Of a DNA stretch of 51,861 nucleotides, positions 16,041 through 25,005 are shown piece by piece. A program made the translations under genes and the position numbers. Where the stretch lies: NCBI RefSeq assembly GCF_005893125.1, contig NZ_VCJS01000080.1, forward strand, positions 1 to 51,861. The letters are read 5' to 3'. The notes under the pieces were generated by a model. That model was not told the DNA's origin and searched no databases. It saw only the letters and a list, made by a program, of their open reading frames with translations. Within the stretch, counting starts at the first letter, position 1; each line of letters opens with the position of its first letter. Source of the DNA: Nonomuraea basaltis (GTDB lineage Bacteria; Actinomycetota; Actinomycetes; Streptosporangiales; Streptosporangiaceae).

Positions 16041-16640
16041 GTGTTCGAACGCTTCACCGACCGCGCGCGCAGGGTCGTCGTCCTCGCCCAGGAGGAGGCG
16101 CGGATGATGAACCACAGCCACATCGGCACGGAGCACATCCTGCTCGGGCTCATCCACGAGGGCGAGGGGCTGGCCGCCCTGGTGCTGGACAGCTGCGGTG
16201 TGGAGCTCGGCCACGTACGCGCCTTCGTCGAGCGCGAGGCGCACAACGACACCAAACCCCCGAGCGGGCACATCCCGTTCACCCAGCGGGCCAAGAAGGT
16301 CCTGGAGCTGTCACTGCGCGAGGCGCTCCAGATGCGCCACAACTACATCGGCACCGAGCACATCCTGCTGGGGCTGATCAGGGAGGGCGAGGGGCTCGCC
16401 GCACAGGCGCTCGCGGACGCGGGCGCGGACCTGTCCGACGTACGCCAGCGCCTGCTCGACCGCGTGGGCCGCGGCTCCAAGGAGCGCCCGGCGGAGATGT
16501 TCTTCCCCGGCACGCACTCGCTGAGCGAGCGGCTGGCGCAGATCCAGGAGAGCCTGGAGCGCATCGAACGCCACCTGGGCATCCAGCCGCCCGAGGAGGA
16601 GAAGCCGGAGTCCGGCGAGCGGCGCGACGAGGAAGGCTGA
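16041..16640 (+). CDS. Stand-alone ClpC N-domain (Clp repeat) protein without ATPase
   Basis: A 199-residue protein nearly matching the N-terminal domain of the ClpC unfoldase: two Clp repeats, each with 'IGTEHILLGLI' (about 31-41 and 106-116). The first begins 'VFERFTDRARRVVVLAQEEA'; the second holds 'PFTQRAKKVLELSLREALQM' (about 78-97). The protein then ends in a charged tail with a short coiled coil ('SERLAQIQESLERIERHLG'); there is no AAA+ module. In full ClpC this domain binds substrates, adaptors, phosphoarginine and antibiotics such as cyclomarin. An adaptor, decoy or antibiotic-sponge role like mycobacterial ClpC2 is inferred. GTG 16041 has GGAGG at 16030-16034. Confidence 0.85.
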   Translation: MFERFTDRARRVVVLAQEEARMMNHSHIGTEHILLGLIHEGEGLAALVLDSCGVELGHVRAFVEREAHNDTKPPSGHIPFTQRAKKVLELSLREALQMRHNYIGTEHILLGLIREGEGLAAQALADAGADLSDVRQRLLDRVGRGSKERPAEMFFPGTHSLSERLAQIQESLERIERHLGIQPPEEEKPESGERRDEEG

Positions 16641-16648
16641 GTGCCCAG

Positions 16649-17683
16649 CTAGGCCGAGGCCATGGCGCCGACGGGCAGCCGGGCCTCCACCACGCCGGGG
16701 TCCTCGGTGTAGCCGAGCGTGGCGCCCAGGGAGACCAGCAGCCGGCGCATCCTGGCGTTGTCGGACAACATGGTGGCTCTGACCTCGGCGTACCCGAGAT
16801 CGCGCGCCGACCGCACGAGCATCCTGGCCATCGCCGTGCCGAGGCCGCGCCCCTGCCAGCGGTCCTCGACCAGGAAGGACATCTCGGCGATGCCGGGGTC
16901 GGGGGTGAACATCAGGTTGGCCATCGCCACGACCTGCCCGTCATGCCCCGCGACCAGCGAGTATCCCCTGCTCTTGTCGATCAGCCGGTCGAACATGCGC
17001 GCCGGCAGCGCGGGCATCGAGGTGAAGTAGCGGAACCTGCGCGACTCGGGCGAGCACCTGTCGTGCAGGTCGCGTACGGCCTCGCGGTAGATCGAGGTGA
17101 GCGGGCGGACCGTGACGTCCGCCCCGTCGGCGAGCTTGACCGCGCGCTCGGCGGCGCTCTGCTCGCCCGCCGGCTGGGCGAGCCGGGCGAAGGAGGCCGC
17201 CCTGGCCGCCTCGGTCAGCGTGAAGGGCAGGTCGGCGCGGCGCAGGCGGACCGCGCGCCGGGCGGCCACGGGCACGACGAGCAGGGTCGGGTCGGGTAGA
17301 TCACTCACCGCTTCACCATAGATCCACCGCGCGTCGTCCGCGCGCAGCAGCTCGGCGAGCAGCTCGGGCAACCGCCACGGCATCGAGCGCAGCCTGGAGG
17401 CCAGCAGCAGCGCTCTGGTGGGCTCGTCGGTCAGCTCGTGGGCGGTGGCGGGCACGACCTGGACCCGGCGGCCGCCGGCCGCCTCCAGAGCCTCGCGCAC
17501 GGTCTCGGGGCTGGCGGGGATGTCGGCGACGAACTCGTCGACGGTTCCGTCGGTGTCGGACTGAACGCTCAGCCCGAGGATGTTGCCGCCCCTGTCTGCC
17601 AGGGCCGAGGCGAGGGAGGCCAGCCGCCCGGGCCGCTCGTCCACCGTGGTGCGGATGCGCAAGAATCCCATGCATCCGAGCAT
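16649..17683 (-). CDS. ACT-domain GNAT acetyltransferase
   Basis: A 344-residue two-domain protein. Residues about 6-80 form an ACT domain ('RIRTTVDERPGRLASLASAL', 'GGNILGLSVQSDTDGTVDEF'), which normally binds amino acids. Residues about 190-335 are a GNAT domain with 'DLHDRCSPESRRFRYF' and the acetyl-CoA loop 'VEDRWQGRGLGTAMARML' (about 271-288). ACT-GNAT fusions in actinobacteria are reported as amino-acid-regulated protein lysine acetyltransferases acting on enzymes such as acetyl-CoA synthetase; whether this one does so is inference. ATG 17683 and ATG 17671 are both possible starts. It is convergent with the Clp-N gene (8-base gap). Confidence 0.85.
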   Translation of the reverse strand: MLGCMGFLRIRTTVDERPGRLASLASALADRGGNILGLSVQSDTDGTVDEFVADIPASPETVREALEAAGGRRVQVVPATAHELTDEPTRALLLASRLRSMPWRLPELLAELLRADDARWIYGEAVSDLPDPTLLVVPVAARRAVRLRRADLPFTLTEAARAASFARLAQPAGEQSAAERAVKLADGADVTVRPLTSIYREAVRDLHDRCSPESRRFRYFTSMPALPARMFDRLIDKSRGYSLVAGHDGQVVAMANLMFTPDPGIAEMSFLVEDRWQGRGLGTAMARMLVRSARDLGYAEVRATMLSDNARMRRLLVSLGATLGYTEDPGVVEARLPVGAMASA

Positions 17684-17747
17684 GCCCGACGGCTGTTACG
17701 CCGCCGCTAACGACGTGTTTCGGAGCTTGCATTGCGGAATGAACCTA

Positions 17748-17863
17748 TATATCCGGATAGTGCCACGTCGGAGGTTGATGTTCGGGTTCCTCCCGCAACG
17801 CTTGCGGCCGTTGAGGATCGATCACGAATTTCGTCGTGAGATGCGACATGGTGTCCGGATATA
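17748..17863. promoter_or_regulatory. Paired inverted repeats in the GNAT / oxidoreductase divergent region
   Basis: TATATCCGGA (17748-17757) and its exact inverse TCCGGATATA (17854-17863) lie 96 bases apart, and the first copy contains the palindrome TATCCGGATA. Between them, TCACGA/TCGTGA (17822-17839) forms another dyad. The 195-base region is AT-richer than its surroundings and lies between two divergent genes. Two half-operators and DNA looping are plausible; the regulator is unknown. Confidence 0.5.
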
Positions 17864-17878
17864 GCAGGATACGGGGGC

Positions 17879-19255
17879 ATGAGCGTGCGTGTTCCCTTGT
17901 CGTCCGAGTTCGTGAACGGCGACGTGTCCTTCTGGTACCGGTCCACCGGTGTGCCCGCCCCCGGCCCCAGGCTCGACGGCGACGTGGATGCGGATGTGGC
18001 GGTGGTCGGCGCGGGCTACACGGGCCTGTGGACCGCGTACTACCTCAAGCGCGCCCGCCCGTCCCTGCGCGTCGTCCTGCTGGAGCAGGAGTTCGCCGGA
18101 TTCGGCGCCTCCGGCCGCAACGGCGGCTGGCTGACCGGCGACCTGGCCGGCTCGCACGAGCGGTACGGCGAGGGCGCGCGGCGGCTGCAGCGGGAGATGT
18201 ACGCCTCCATCGACGAGGTCATCGCGGTCTGCGAGAAGGAGGCCATCGACTGCGACCTCGTCAAGGGCGGCGTCGTGAACGTGGCCCGCACCCCGGCCCA
18301 GGCCGACCGGCTGCGCGAGGCGGTGTCGTCGGCCCGCGCGTGGGGCATCGGCGAGGCCGACCTGCGCCTGACGGACCCGGCGGAGCACGTACGGGTGGCC
18401 GGGACGCTGGCCGCCTCCTGGAGCCCGCACTGCGCCCGCATCCAGCCCGCCAAGCTGGCGCAGGGCCTGGCCAGGGCCGTACGCGACCTCGGCGTGCCCA
18501 TCTACGAGCGCACCCCGGTCACGGAGATCGCCCCGCACCGCGCGGTCACCCCCTACGGCACCGTGACGGCCGGCCACGTGATCCGCGCGACGGAGGGCTT
18601 CACCGCCCGCCTGCCCGGCCTGCGCCGCCAGTGGCTCCCCATGAACAGCTCCATGATCGTCACCGAGCCCCTCCCGCCGTCGTTCTGGGACGAGGTCGGC
18701 TGGCGCGGCGCCGAGTTGCTCGGCGACATGGCGCACTACTACATGTACGCCCAGCGCACCGCCGACGACCGCATCGCCTTCGGCGGCCGCGGCCGGCCCT
18801 ACCTGTACGGCTCCCGCGTCGACGCCCGCGGCCACACCCATGAGTGGACGGTCGAGGCCCTGTGGCGCCTGCTGACCGGCTTCTTCCCCGCCGCCCGCTC
18901 CTCCTCGATCGCCCACGCCTGGTCGGGCGTGCTCGGGGTGCCGCGCGACTGGTGCTCGACGGTCCATGTGGACCCCGCCACCGGCCTGGGCTGGGCGGGC
19001 GGCTACACGGGCCACGGCGTCACCACGACGAACCTGGCGGGCCGCACGCTGCGCGACCTGGTCCTCGGTGAGCAGACGGAGCTGACATCCCTGCCCTGGG
19101 TGGGGCGCGAGGTCCGCCCCTGGGAACCGGAGCCGCTGCGCTGGCTCGGCGTGCACGCGATGTACCGGTTGTACCGGGTGGCCGACCACCGCGAGCGCTC
19201 CAGGCCCCGCACCTCGGCCCTGGCCCGCTTCGCCGACCTCATCACCGGCCACTGA
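17879..19255 (+). CDS. FAD-dependent oxidoreductase (DAO family, gamma-glutamylputrescine oxidase-like)
   Basis: A 458-residue glycine/D-amino-acid oxidase-fold flavoprotein. The FAD-binding Rossmann motif 'VAVVGAGYTGLWTAYYLK' is at about 39-56, followed by 'FGASGRNGGWLTGDLAG' (about 75-91), a flavin-contact motif of this family. Near the C-terminus 'GLGWAGGYTGHGVTTTNLAG' (about 374-393) completes the FAD site. PuuB-like members oxidise gamma-glutamylputrescine or similar amines; no other polyamine gene is nearby, so the substrate is open. The start ATG 17879 has only a weak GGGGG ribosome site. The upstream region contains paired palindromes. Confidence 0.85.
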   Translation: MSVRVPLSSEFVNGDVSFWYRSTGVPAPGPRLDGDVDADVAVVGAGYTGLWTAYYLKRARPSLRVVLLEQEFAGFGASGRNGGWLTGDLAGSHERYGEGARRLQREMYASIDEVIAVCEKEAIDCDLVKGGVVNVARTPAQADRLREAVSSARAWGIGEADLRLTDPAEHVRVAGTLAASWSPHCARIQPAKLAQGLARAVRDLGVPIYERTPVTEIAPHRAVTPYGTVTAGHVIRATEGFTARLPGLRRQWLPMNSSMIVTEPLPPSFWDEVGWRGAELLGDMAHYYMYAQRTADDRIAFGGRGRPYLYGSRVDARGHTHEWTVEALWRLLTGFFPAARSSSIAHAWSGVLGVPRDWCSTVHVDPATGLGWAGGYTGHGVTTTNLAGRTLRDLVLGEQTELTSLPWVGREVRPWEPEPLRWLGVHAMYRLYRVADHRERSRPRTSALARFADLITGH

Positions 19256-19378
19256 CCCGGCCCGCCGTCCAGATCACCGCACCTCAACGGCCTCCCGCCC
19301 GCGCGCCGAGCCACCCATCGGCGGGAGGATTGACGTCGGCGCCCCGGCGTGAGCACCCACTGAGAGAGGGAGACCTTG

Positions 19379-20986
19379 ATGAACGTCCTCTTCCGAGGAG
19401 GCCGCGTCTTCACCCCCGAAGGCGTCCTGGCGGCGTCCGTGCTGGTGAGCGATGGCATGATCGCCGCCATGGGCCCGGAGGGTGAGCTGGCCCGTCAGTC
19501 GCCGTCCCACGACACGGTGGATCTGGACGGCGGCCTGCTGGCCCCCGGTTTCATCGACGCCCACATCCACCCGGTCCAGGCGGGACTAGAGCGGGCGAAG
19601 TGCGATTTGTCGGAAGTGTTCGGCCTTGACGCCTACTTGGCGAAGATCGCCGACTATGCCACGCAAAATCCTGATAAAGAGTGGATCGATGGCGGCGGCT
19701 GGGACATGTCGGCGTTCCCCGGTGGTCTCCCGCACCGCGACCGGCTCGACTTCCTCGACCGCCCGGTCTACCTGATCCAGCGCGACCACCACGCCGCCTG
19801 GGTCAACACCCGGGCCCTGGAACTGGCCGGAATCACGCGGGACACCCCTGACCCGGCCGACGGCCGCATCGAGCGCGACAGGGACGGCACTCCCACAGGC
19901 GTCCTGCACGAGGGCGCGATGGACCTCGTCGGCCTGCTCACCCCGCGCCCGTCCGCCAAGGACCTGGACGACGCGCTGGCGGACGCCGAGCGGCACCTGT
20001 TCTCACTGGGCATCACCGGCTGGCAGGACGCCATCGTGGGCCCGTACGCGGGCTCCGCGGACCAGCTCCCCACCTACCTGTCCGCGGCCCGCGAGGGACG
20101 ACTGAGGGCGCGCGTAGCAGGCGCCCTGTGGTGGGACAGGACACGCGGCCTGGACCAGCTCGGCGACCTGGTCGAGCGCCGGGCCTCGGCCGAGGGCCTC
20201 GACCGGTTCAGTGCCACGTCGGTCAAGATCATGCAGGACGGCATCACGGAGAACTTCACGGCCGCGACGCTGCAGCCGTACTGCCTGTGCGGCGGCACGG
20301 GCCTGTCGTACGTGGACCCGTACAAGCTCAAGGAGTACGTCGCCGAGCTGGACCGGCTCGGCTTCCAGGTGCACTTCCACGCCATCGGCGAGCGGGCCGT
20401 GCGCGAGGCCCTGGACAGCTTCGAGGGCACGAACCCGGCCAACCGGCACCACATCGCCCACCTGCAGATCATCGAGCCCTCGGACGTGCCGCGCTTCGCC
20501 GCCCTGGGCGTCACGGCCAACCTGCAGCCGCTGTGGGCCACGCACCACGCGCAGATGGACGAGCTGACGCTGCCGTACCTGGGCGAGCCCCGCTCGTCGT
20601 GGCAGTATCCGTTCAAGGACCTGCTCGACCACGGCACGCGGTTCTGCGCGGGCAGCGACTGGCCGGTGTCGGACGCCGACCCGCTGCAGGGCATGCACGT
20701 GGCGGTGAACCGCACCGAGCCGGGCGGCTCGGTCCACGCCGGCTACCCGACCGCGCAGACGCCGTTCCTGCCCGGCCAGCGCATCGACCTGGCCACGGCC
20801 ATGACCGCGTACACGGCCGGCTCCGCCTGGGTCAACCGCTCCCCCGCGGGTGTGATCGAGCCGGGCCGCCCGGCCGACCTGGTGGTCCTTGACCGCGACC
20901 CGTTCGAGCTCCCGCCCGGGGACATCTGGACGACGCGGGTGCGCATGACGTTCGTGGACGGCGAGCCGGTCCACGACCGACCCTGA
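19379..20986 (+). CDS. YtcJ-type amidohydrolase (amidohydrolase family 3)
   Basis: A 535-residue metal-dependent hydrolase. Motifs include 'APGFIDAHIHPVQAGLERAK' (metal-binding HxH, about 57-76), 'QVHFHAIGERAVREALDSFE' (about 330), 'HHIAHLQIIEPSDVPRFA' (about 357) and 'CAGSDWPVSDADPLQGMH' (catalytic Asp, about 422). The family acts on N-acyl or amide substrates and the precise substrate is unknown. The start is ATG 19379, with GGGAGA just upstream; the frame also has TTG 19376. It follows the FAD oxidoreductase by 123 bases and may share a catabolic role. A strong terminator follows. Confidence 0.88.
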   Translation: MNVLFRGGRVFTPEGVLAASVLVSDGMIAAMGPEGELARQSPSHDTVDLDGGLLAPGFIDAHIHPVQAGLERAKCDLSEVFGLDAYLAKIADYATQNPDKEWIDGGGWDMSAFPGGLPHRDRLDFLDRPVYLIQRDHHAAWVNTRALELAGITRDTPDPADGRIERDRDGTPTGVLHEGAMDLVGLLTPRPSAKDLDDALADAERHLFSLGITGWQDAIVGPYAGSADQLPTYLSAAREGRLRARVAGALWWDRTRGLDQLGDLVERRASAEGLDRFSATSVKIMQDGITENFTAATLQPYCLCGGTGLSYVDPYKLKEYVAELDRLGFQVHFHAIGERAVREALDSFEGTNPANRHHIAHLQIIEPSDVPRFAALGVTANLQPLWATHHAQMDELTLPYLGEPRSSWQYPFKDLLDHGTRFCAGSDWPVSDADPLQGMHVAVNRTEPGGSVHAGYPTAQTPFLPGQRIDLATAMTAYTAGSAWVNRSPAGVIEPGRPADLVVLDRDPFELPPGDIWTTRVRMTFVDGEPVHDRP

Positions 20987-20991
20987 CAACG

Positions 20992-21030
20992 GCGAAAGGG
21001 GCCCCGGAACACGCCCGGGGCCCCTTTCGC
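20992..21030. terminator. Strong bidirectional intrinsic terminator
   Basis: A perfect 16-bp stem (arms GCGAAAGGGGCCCCGG and CCGGGGCCCCTTTCGC) with a 7-base loop lies between the convergent amidohydrolase and rbpA genes. The AAAG/CTTT ends give a short U-run in both directions. It is the best terminator in the window. Confidence 0.9.
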
Positions 21031-21039
21031 GTGACTCGA

Positions 21040-21384
21040 CTACCAGGGGGACTTGTTGGCGCGCAGGCGCTCCAGTGCCTCCTCGAGGATCGCCTTGCCG
21101 TCCTTGTCGCTCCTGCGCTCTTTCACGTAAGCGAGGTGCGTCTTGTACGGCTCGTTCTTCGGCGGGGCAGGCGGGGCCTCCTCGTCCTGTCCAGCTGGGA
21201 GGCCACAACGTGGGCAGTCCCACGTCTCGGGGACCGCCGCGTCACTGGCGAAACTGGGGCGCGTCTCGTGCATGTTGGCGCACCAGAACGAGACCCGCAC
21301 TCTCGGAGCTGCCTCGCCGCGCTCGGCCTCCCCCATCGGGCCGGCGCCGACTCGGCTGCCACGGATCGCGTTGCCACTACCCAC
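21040..21384 (-). CDS. rbpA: RNA polymerase-binding protein RbpA
   Basis: A 114-residue actinobacteria-specific transcription factor that binds RNA polymerase and the principal sigma factor and stabilises open complexes. Visible: the N-terminal tail 'GNAIRGSRVGAGP', the zinc-ribbon-like core with 'FWCANMHETRPSFA' and 'WDCPRCGLPAG', the basic linker, and the sigma-interacting end 'KTHLAYVKERRSDKDGKAIL'. Length matches the family (110-125). GTG 21384 has GAGGAG about 8 bases upstream. It is downstream of secG on the same strand, with its own 77-base upstream region. Confidence 0.97.
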   Translation of the reverse strand: MGSGNAIRGSRVGAGPMGEAERGEAAPRVRVSFWCANMHETRPSFASDAAVPETWDCPRCGLPAGQDEEAPPAPPKNEPYKTHLAYVKERRSDKDGKAILEEALERLRANKSPW

Positions 21385-21461
21385 GGATGAACTCCTCGCT
21401 CGATCGCCCCGCGCAGGAACACGGGGGGAGAATCACTGTCACGCGTTGACTTCTATTTTTC

Positions 21462-21692
21462 TCAGGGCCTCATGAGCAGGCCGAGAGCGATGATGCAGAC
21501 GAACCAGACCGTGCCCGTGATCACGGTCAGCCGGTCAAGGTTGCGCTCCACCACCGAGGAACCGCCGAAGTTCGACGAGAACCCGCCGCCGAACATGTCG
21601 GACAGGCCCCCGCCCTTGCCCTTGTGGAGCAGGACGAGCAGGATCATGAGAAGGCTCGCCAGGATGAGGGCGATGGAGATTCCGAGTTCCAC
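21462..21692 (-). CDS. secG: Preprotein translocase subunit SecG
   Basis: A 76-residue membrane protein and the small SecYEG subunit. There are two hydrophobic helices (about 5-21 and 56-73) with the conserved loop 'LLHKGKGGGLSDMFGGGFSS' between them and 'VERNLDRLT' before helix two. The position after gap-pgk-tpiA is the standard actinobacterial order. GTG start at 21692. A TTGACA lies about 80 bases upstream, but no matching -10 is seen. Confidence 0.95.
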   Translation of the reverse strand: MELGISIALILASLLMILLVLLHKGKGGGLSDMFGGGFSSNFGGSSVVERNLDRLTVITGTVWFVCIIALGLLMRP

Positions 21693-21791
21693 GGTATGCC
21701 TGTTCCTTCAATGCTCTGTTACGCGTGACGATTCAAACTTGCCTCTTGAGGGTACGACCTGCTGTCAAGTCGCACCCCCAGAACGACTCAG

Positions 21792-22574
21792 TTAGCCAGG
21801 CATCTCGGAGAATCGGCAGATCTTCGTGAACTCCCCGGCGTCGATGCTGGCACCGCCCACGAGCGCGCCGTCGACATCCGGTTGTGCCATGATCCCTGCG
21901 ATATTGCCTGACTTGACCGAGCCTCCGTAAAGGATACGGATTCCCGAGGCCACTTCGGAGTCATAGAGCTCAGCGAGTCTGACTCGCAATGCTCCGCAGA
22001 CCTCCTGGGCGTCCGCGGGGGTGGCCACCTCGCCGGTGCCGATCGCCCACACCGGCTCGTAGGCCACCACTATCGATTTTGCCTGCTCCGCCGAGATCTT
22101 GCGCAGCGCTCCGTCAAGTTGGCCGAGACTGTGCGCGATGTGACCGCCTTCTTGGCGCACCGGCAGCCCCTCCCCCACGCACAGGATCGGGGTCAGCGAG
22201 TGCCGGTAGGCGGCCTGGACCTTGGCGTTGACCAGGTCGTCGTCCTCGCCGTGGTATTGCCGCCGCTCGGAGTGGCCGATCGTGACGTACGTGCAGCCGA
22301 GCTTGGCCAGCATGACGCCCGACACCTCACCGGTGTAGGCGCCGCCGTCGTACTGGGACAGGTCCTGGGCGCCGTACACGATCCTGAGCTTGTCGCCGTC
22401 GACCAGCGTCTGCACGCTGCGCAGGTCGGTGAACGGCGGCAGGACGGCGACCTCGACCTTGTCGAAGTCCTTGTCGTTGAGGCCGAAGGCCAGCTTCTGG
22501 ACCAGCGCGATGGCCTCAAGGTGGTTGAGGTTCATCTTCCAGTTGCCGGCGATGAGGGGCTTACGCGTGCTCAA
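21792..22574 (-). CDS. tpiA: Triosephosphate isomerase
   Basis: A 260-residue TIM-barrel enzyme interconverting dihydroxyacetone phosphate and glyceraldehyde-3-phosphate. Active-site residues are present: 'AGNWKMN' (Asn/Lys, about 9-15), 'TIGHSERRQYHGE' (His, about 97-109), 'VVAYEPVWAIGTG' (catalytic Glu, about 169-181) and 'LYGGSVKSGN' (about 218). The start is TTG 22574, directly after the pgk stop (TGA-a-TTG), and uses the GGAGGA at the end of pgk, so translation is coupled. The frame is open further upstream but that part is pgk antiframe. Confidence 0.95.
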   Translation of the reverse strand: MSTRKPLIAGNWKMNLNHLEAIALVQKLAFGLNDKDFDKVEVAVLPPFTDLRSVQTLVDGDKLRIVYGAQDLSQYDGGAYTGEVSGVMLAKLGCTYVTIGHSERRQYHGEDDDLVNAKVQAAYRHSLTPILCVGEGLPVRQEGGHIAHSLGQLDGALRKISAEQAKSIVVAYEPVWAIGTGEVATPADAQEVCGALRVRLAELYDSEVASGIRILYGGSVKSGNIAGIMAQPDVDGALVGGASIDAGEFTKICRFSEMPG

Positions 22575-22575
22575 T

Positions 22576-23763
22576 TCACTCCTCCAACGCGGCGAGTCCG
22601 GGAAGGGTCTTCCCCTCAAGATATTCGAGGCTGGCTCCGCCACCGGTGGAAATGTGGGAGAAACCGTCCTCAGGAAGCTCCAGCTTCCGTACGGCGGCCG
22701 CCGAGTCGCCGCCACCGACCACGGTGAAGGCGCCGGAGGCGATCAGCGCCTCGGCCACCGCCCTGGTGCCGCCGGAGAACGCGTCGAACTCGAACACGCC
22801 CATGGGCCCGTTCCAGAAGACGGTCCTGGCGTCGGCCAGGTTGGCGGCGAACAGCTCGCGGGTCCTGGGCCCGATGTCGAGCCCCTCCCGGTCGGCGGGG
22901 ATCGCGGTGGCCTCGACCACCTCGTGCTCCGCGTCGGCGGCGAAGGTGACCGCGGCCAGCACGTCGACGGGCAGGACGAGCTCGACGCCCCGCGCGGCTG
23001 CCTGCTCGATGAAGCCGCGCACCTGGTCGAGCTGGTCCTCCTGGAGCAGCGAATTGCCGACCTCGTGGCCCTGGGCCTTGAGGAAGGTGTAGGCCATGCC
23101 GCCGCCGATCAGCAGCCTGTCGACCTTGGTCAGCAGGTTGGCGATGACGCCCAGCTTGTCGGAGACCTTGGCCCCGCCCAGCACCACCACGTAGGGGCGC
23201 TCGGGGTCCTCGGTCAGCGTCTTCAGCACCTCGACCTCGGCCACGACCAGCCCGCCGGCCGCGTGCGGCAGCAGCTTGGGCACGTCGTAGACGCTGGCGT
23301 GCTTGCGGTGCACGGCGCCGAAGCCGTCGCCCACGTAGAGCTCGGCCAGCCCGGCCAGCTTCTCGGCGAACGCGCCGCGCGCGGCGTCGTCCTTGGAGTC
23401 CTCGCCCGGCTCGAAGCGCAGGTTTTCCAGCAGCGCGACCTGGCCGTCCTGGAGCGATTCAACGGCGCTGCGCGCGCTTTCGCCCACCACGTCGGCGGCG
23501 AAGGCCACGTCCTGGTCGAGCAGCTCGCCGAGCCGCACGGCCACCGGCTTGAGCGAATATTCCGGGTTGACCTGGCCCTTGGGCCTGCCCAGATGGGCGC
23601 AGACCACGACCTTGGCGCCCTTGCCGGTCAGCGCCTTGATCGTCGGCACCGACGCGCGGATGCGGCCGTCGTCGGTGATCCTCTCTCCGTCGAGAGGGAC
23701 GTTGAGGTCGGTGCGCACGAGCACGCGCCGCCCCTTGACGTCGAGATCGTCGAGCGTGCGCAT
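22576..23763 (-). CDS. pgk: Phosphoglycerate kinase
   Basis: A 395-residue glycolytic kinase making ATP from 1,3-bisphosphoglycerate. Seen: 'RVLVRTDLNVPLDGERI' (about 14-30), 'CAHLGRPKGQ' (about 61), 'LLENLRFEPGED' (about 111), 'VVVLGGAKVSDKLGVI' (about 192), 'FWNGPMGVFEFDAFSGGT' (about 321) and 'TVVGGGDSAAAV' (about 350). Two ATGs compete: ATG 23763 is seven bases from GGAG and matches the family N-terminus, whereas ATG 23769 is too close to it. It lies between gap (52 bases upstream) and tpiA. Confidence 0.96.
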   Translation of the reverse strand: MRTLDDLDVKGRRVLVRTDLNVPLDGERITDDGRIRASVPTIKALTGKGAKVVVCAHLGRPKGQVNPEYSLKPVAVRLGELLDQDVAFAADVVGESARSAVESLQDGQVALLENLRFEPGEDSKDDAARGAFAEKLAGLAELYVGDGFGAVHRKHASVYDVPKLLPHAAGGLVVAEVEVLKTLTEDPERPYVVVLGGAKVSDKLGVIANLLTKVDRLLIGGGMAYTFLKAQGHEVGNSLLQEDQLDQVRGFIEQAAARGVELVLPVDVLAAVTFAADAEHEVVEATAIPADREGLDIGPRTRELFAANLADARTVFWNGPMGVFEFDAFSGGTRAVAEALIASGAFTVVGGGDSAAAVRKLELPEDGFSHISTGGGASLEYLEGKTLPGLAALEE

Positions 23764-23815
23764 GCTCATGCTCCTGTTCCCGCGGGGCACGCGCCCCTCC
23801 AGATCGGTCTTGGCA

Positions 23816-24820
<1,005 letters not shown>

Positions 24821-24868
24821 AGGAACCGAACTCCTCGAAGTGATGGCGGGCTGAAACCTCAATCACGA

Positions 24869-24900
24869 ACCTTATCGGACCCAAATTGGTTTAGACCACT
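24869..24900 (-). promoter_or_regulatory. gap promoter with DasR-like (dre) operator
   Basis: ATTGGTTTAGACCACT (24885-24900, plus strand) matches the DasR consensus ACTGGTCTAGACCACT at 14 of 16 positions and keeps the palindromic TGGT/ACCA ends. On the minus strand TAAGGT (24869-24874) is a plausible gap -10; the operator covers the -35 position, as expected for repression. DasR is the GlcNAc-phosphate-responsive GntR regulator of actinomycetes. The match is seen; binding is inferred. Confidence 0.6.
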
Positions 24901-25005
24901 GCAGCCCCCGCCCACGTGAATAGCGGTTCGAGAGACACGTTTTGCGACGTTCGAGTAAAGTGCCCGACTCATCGGAGTAAGTTTCGTGATTCTCTGGGGG
25001 CTGAG

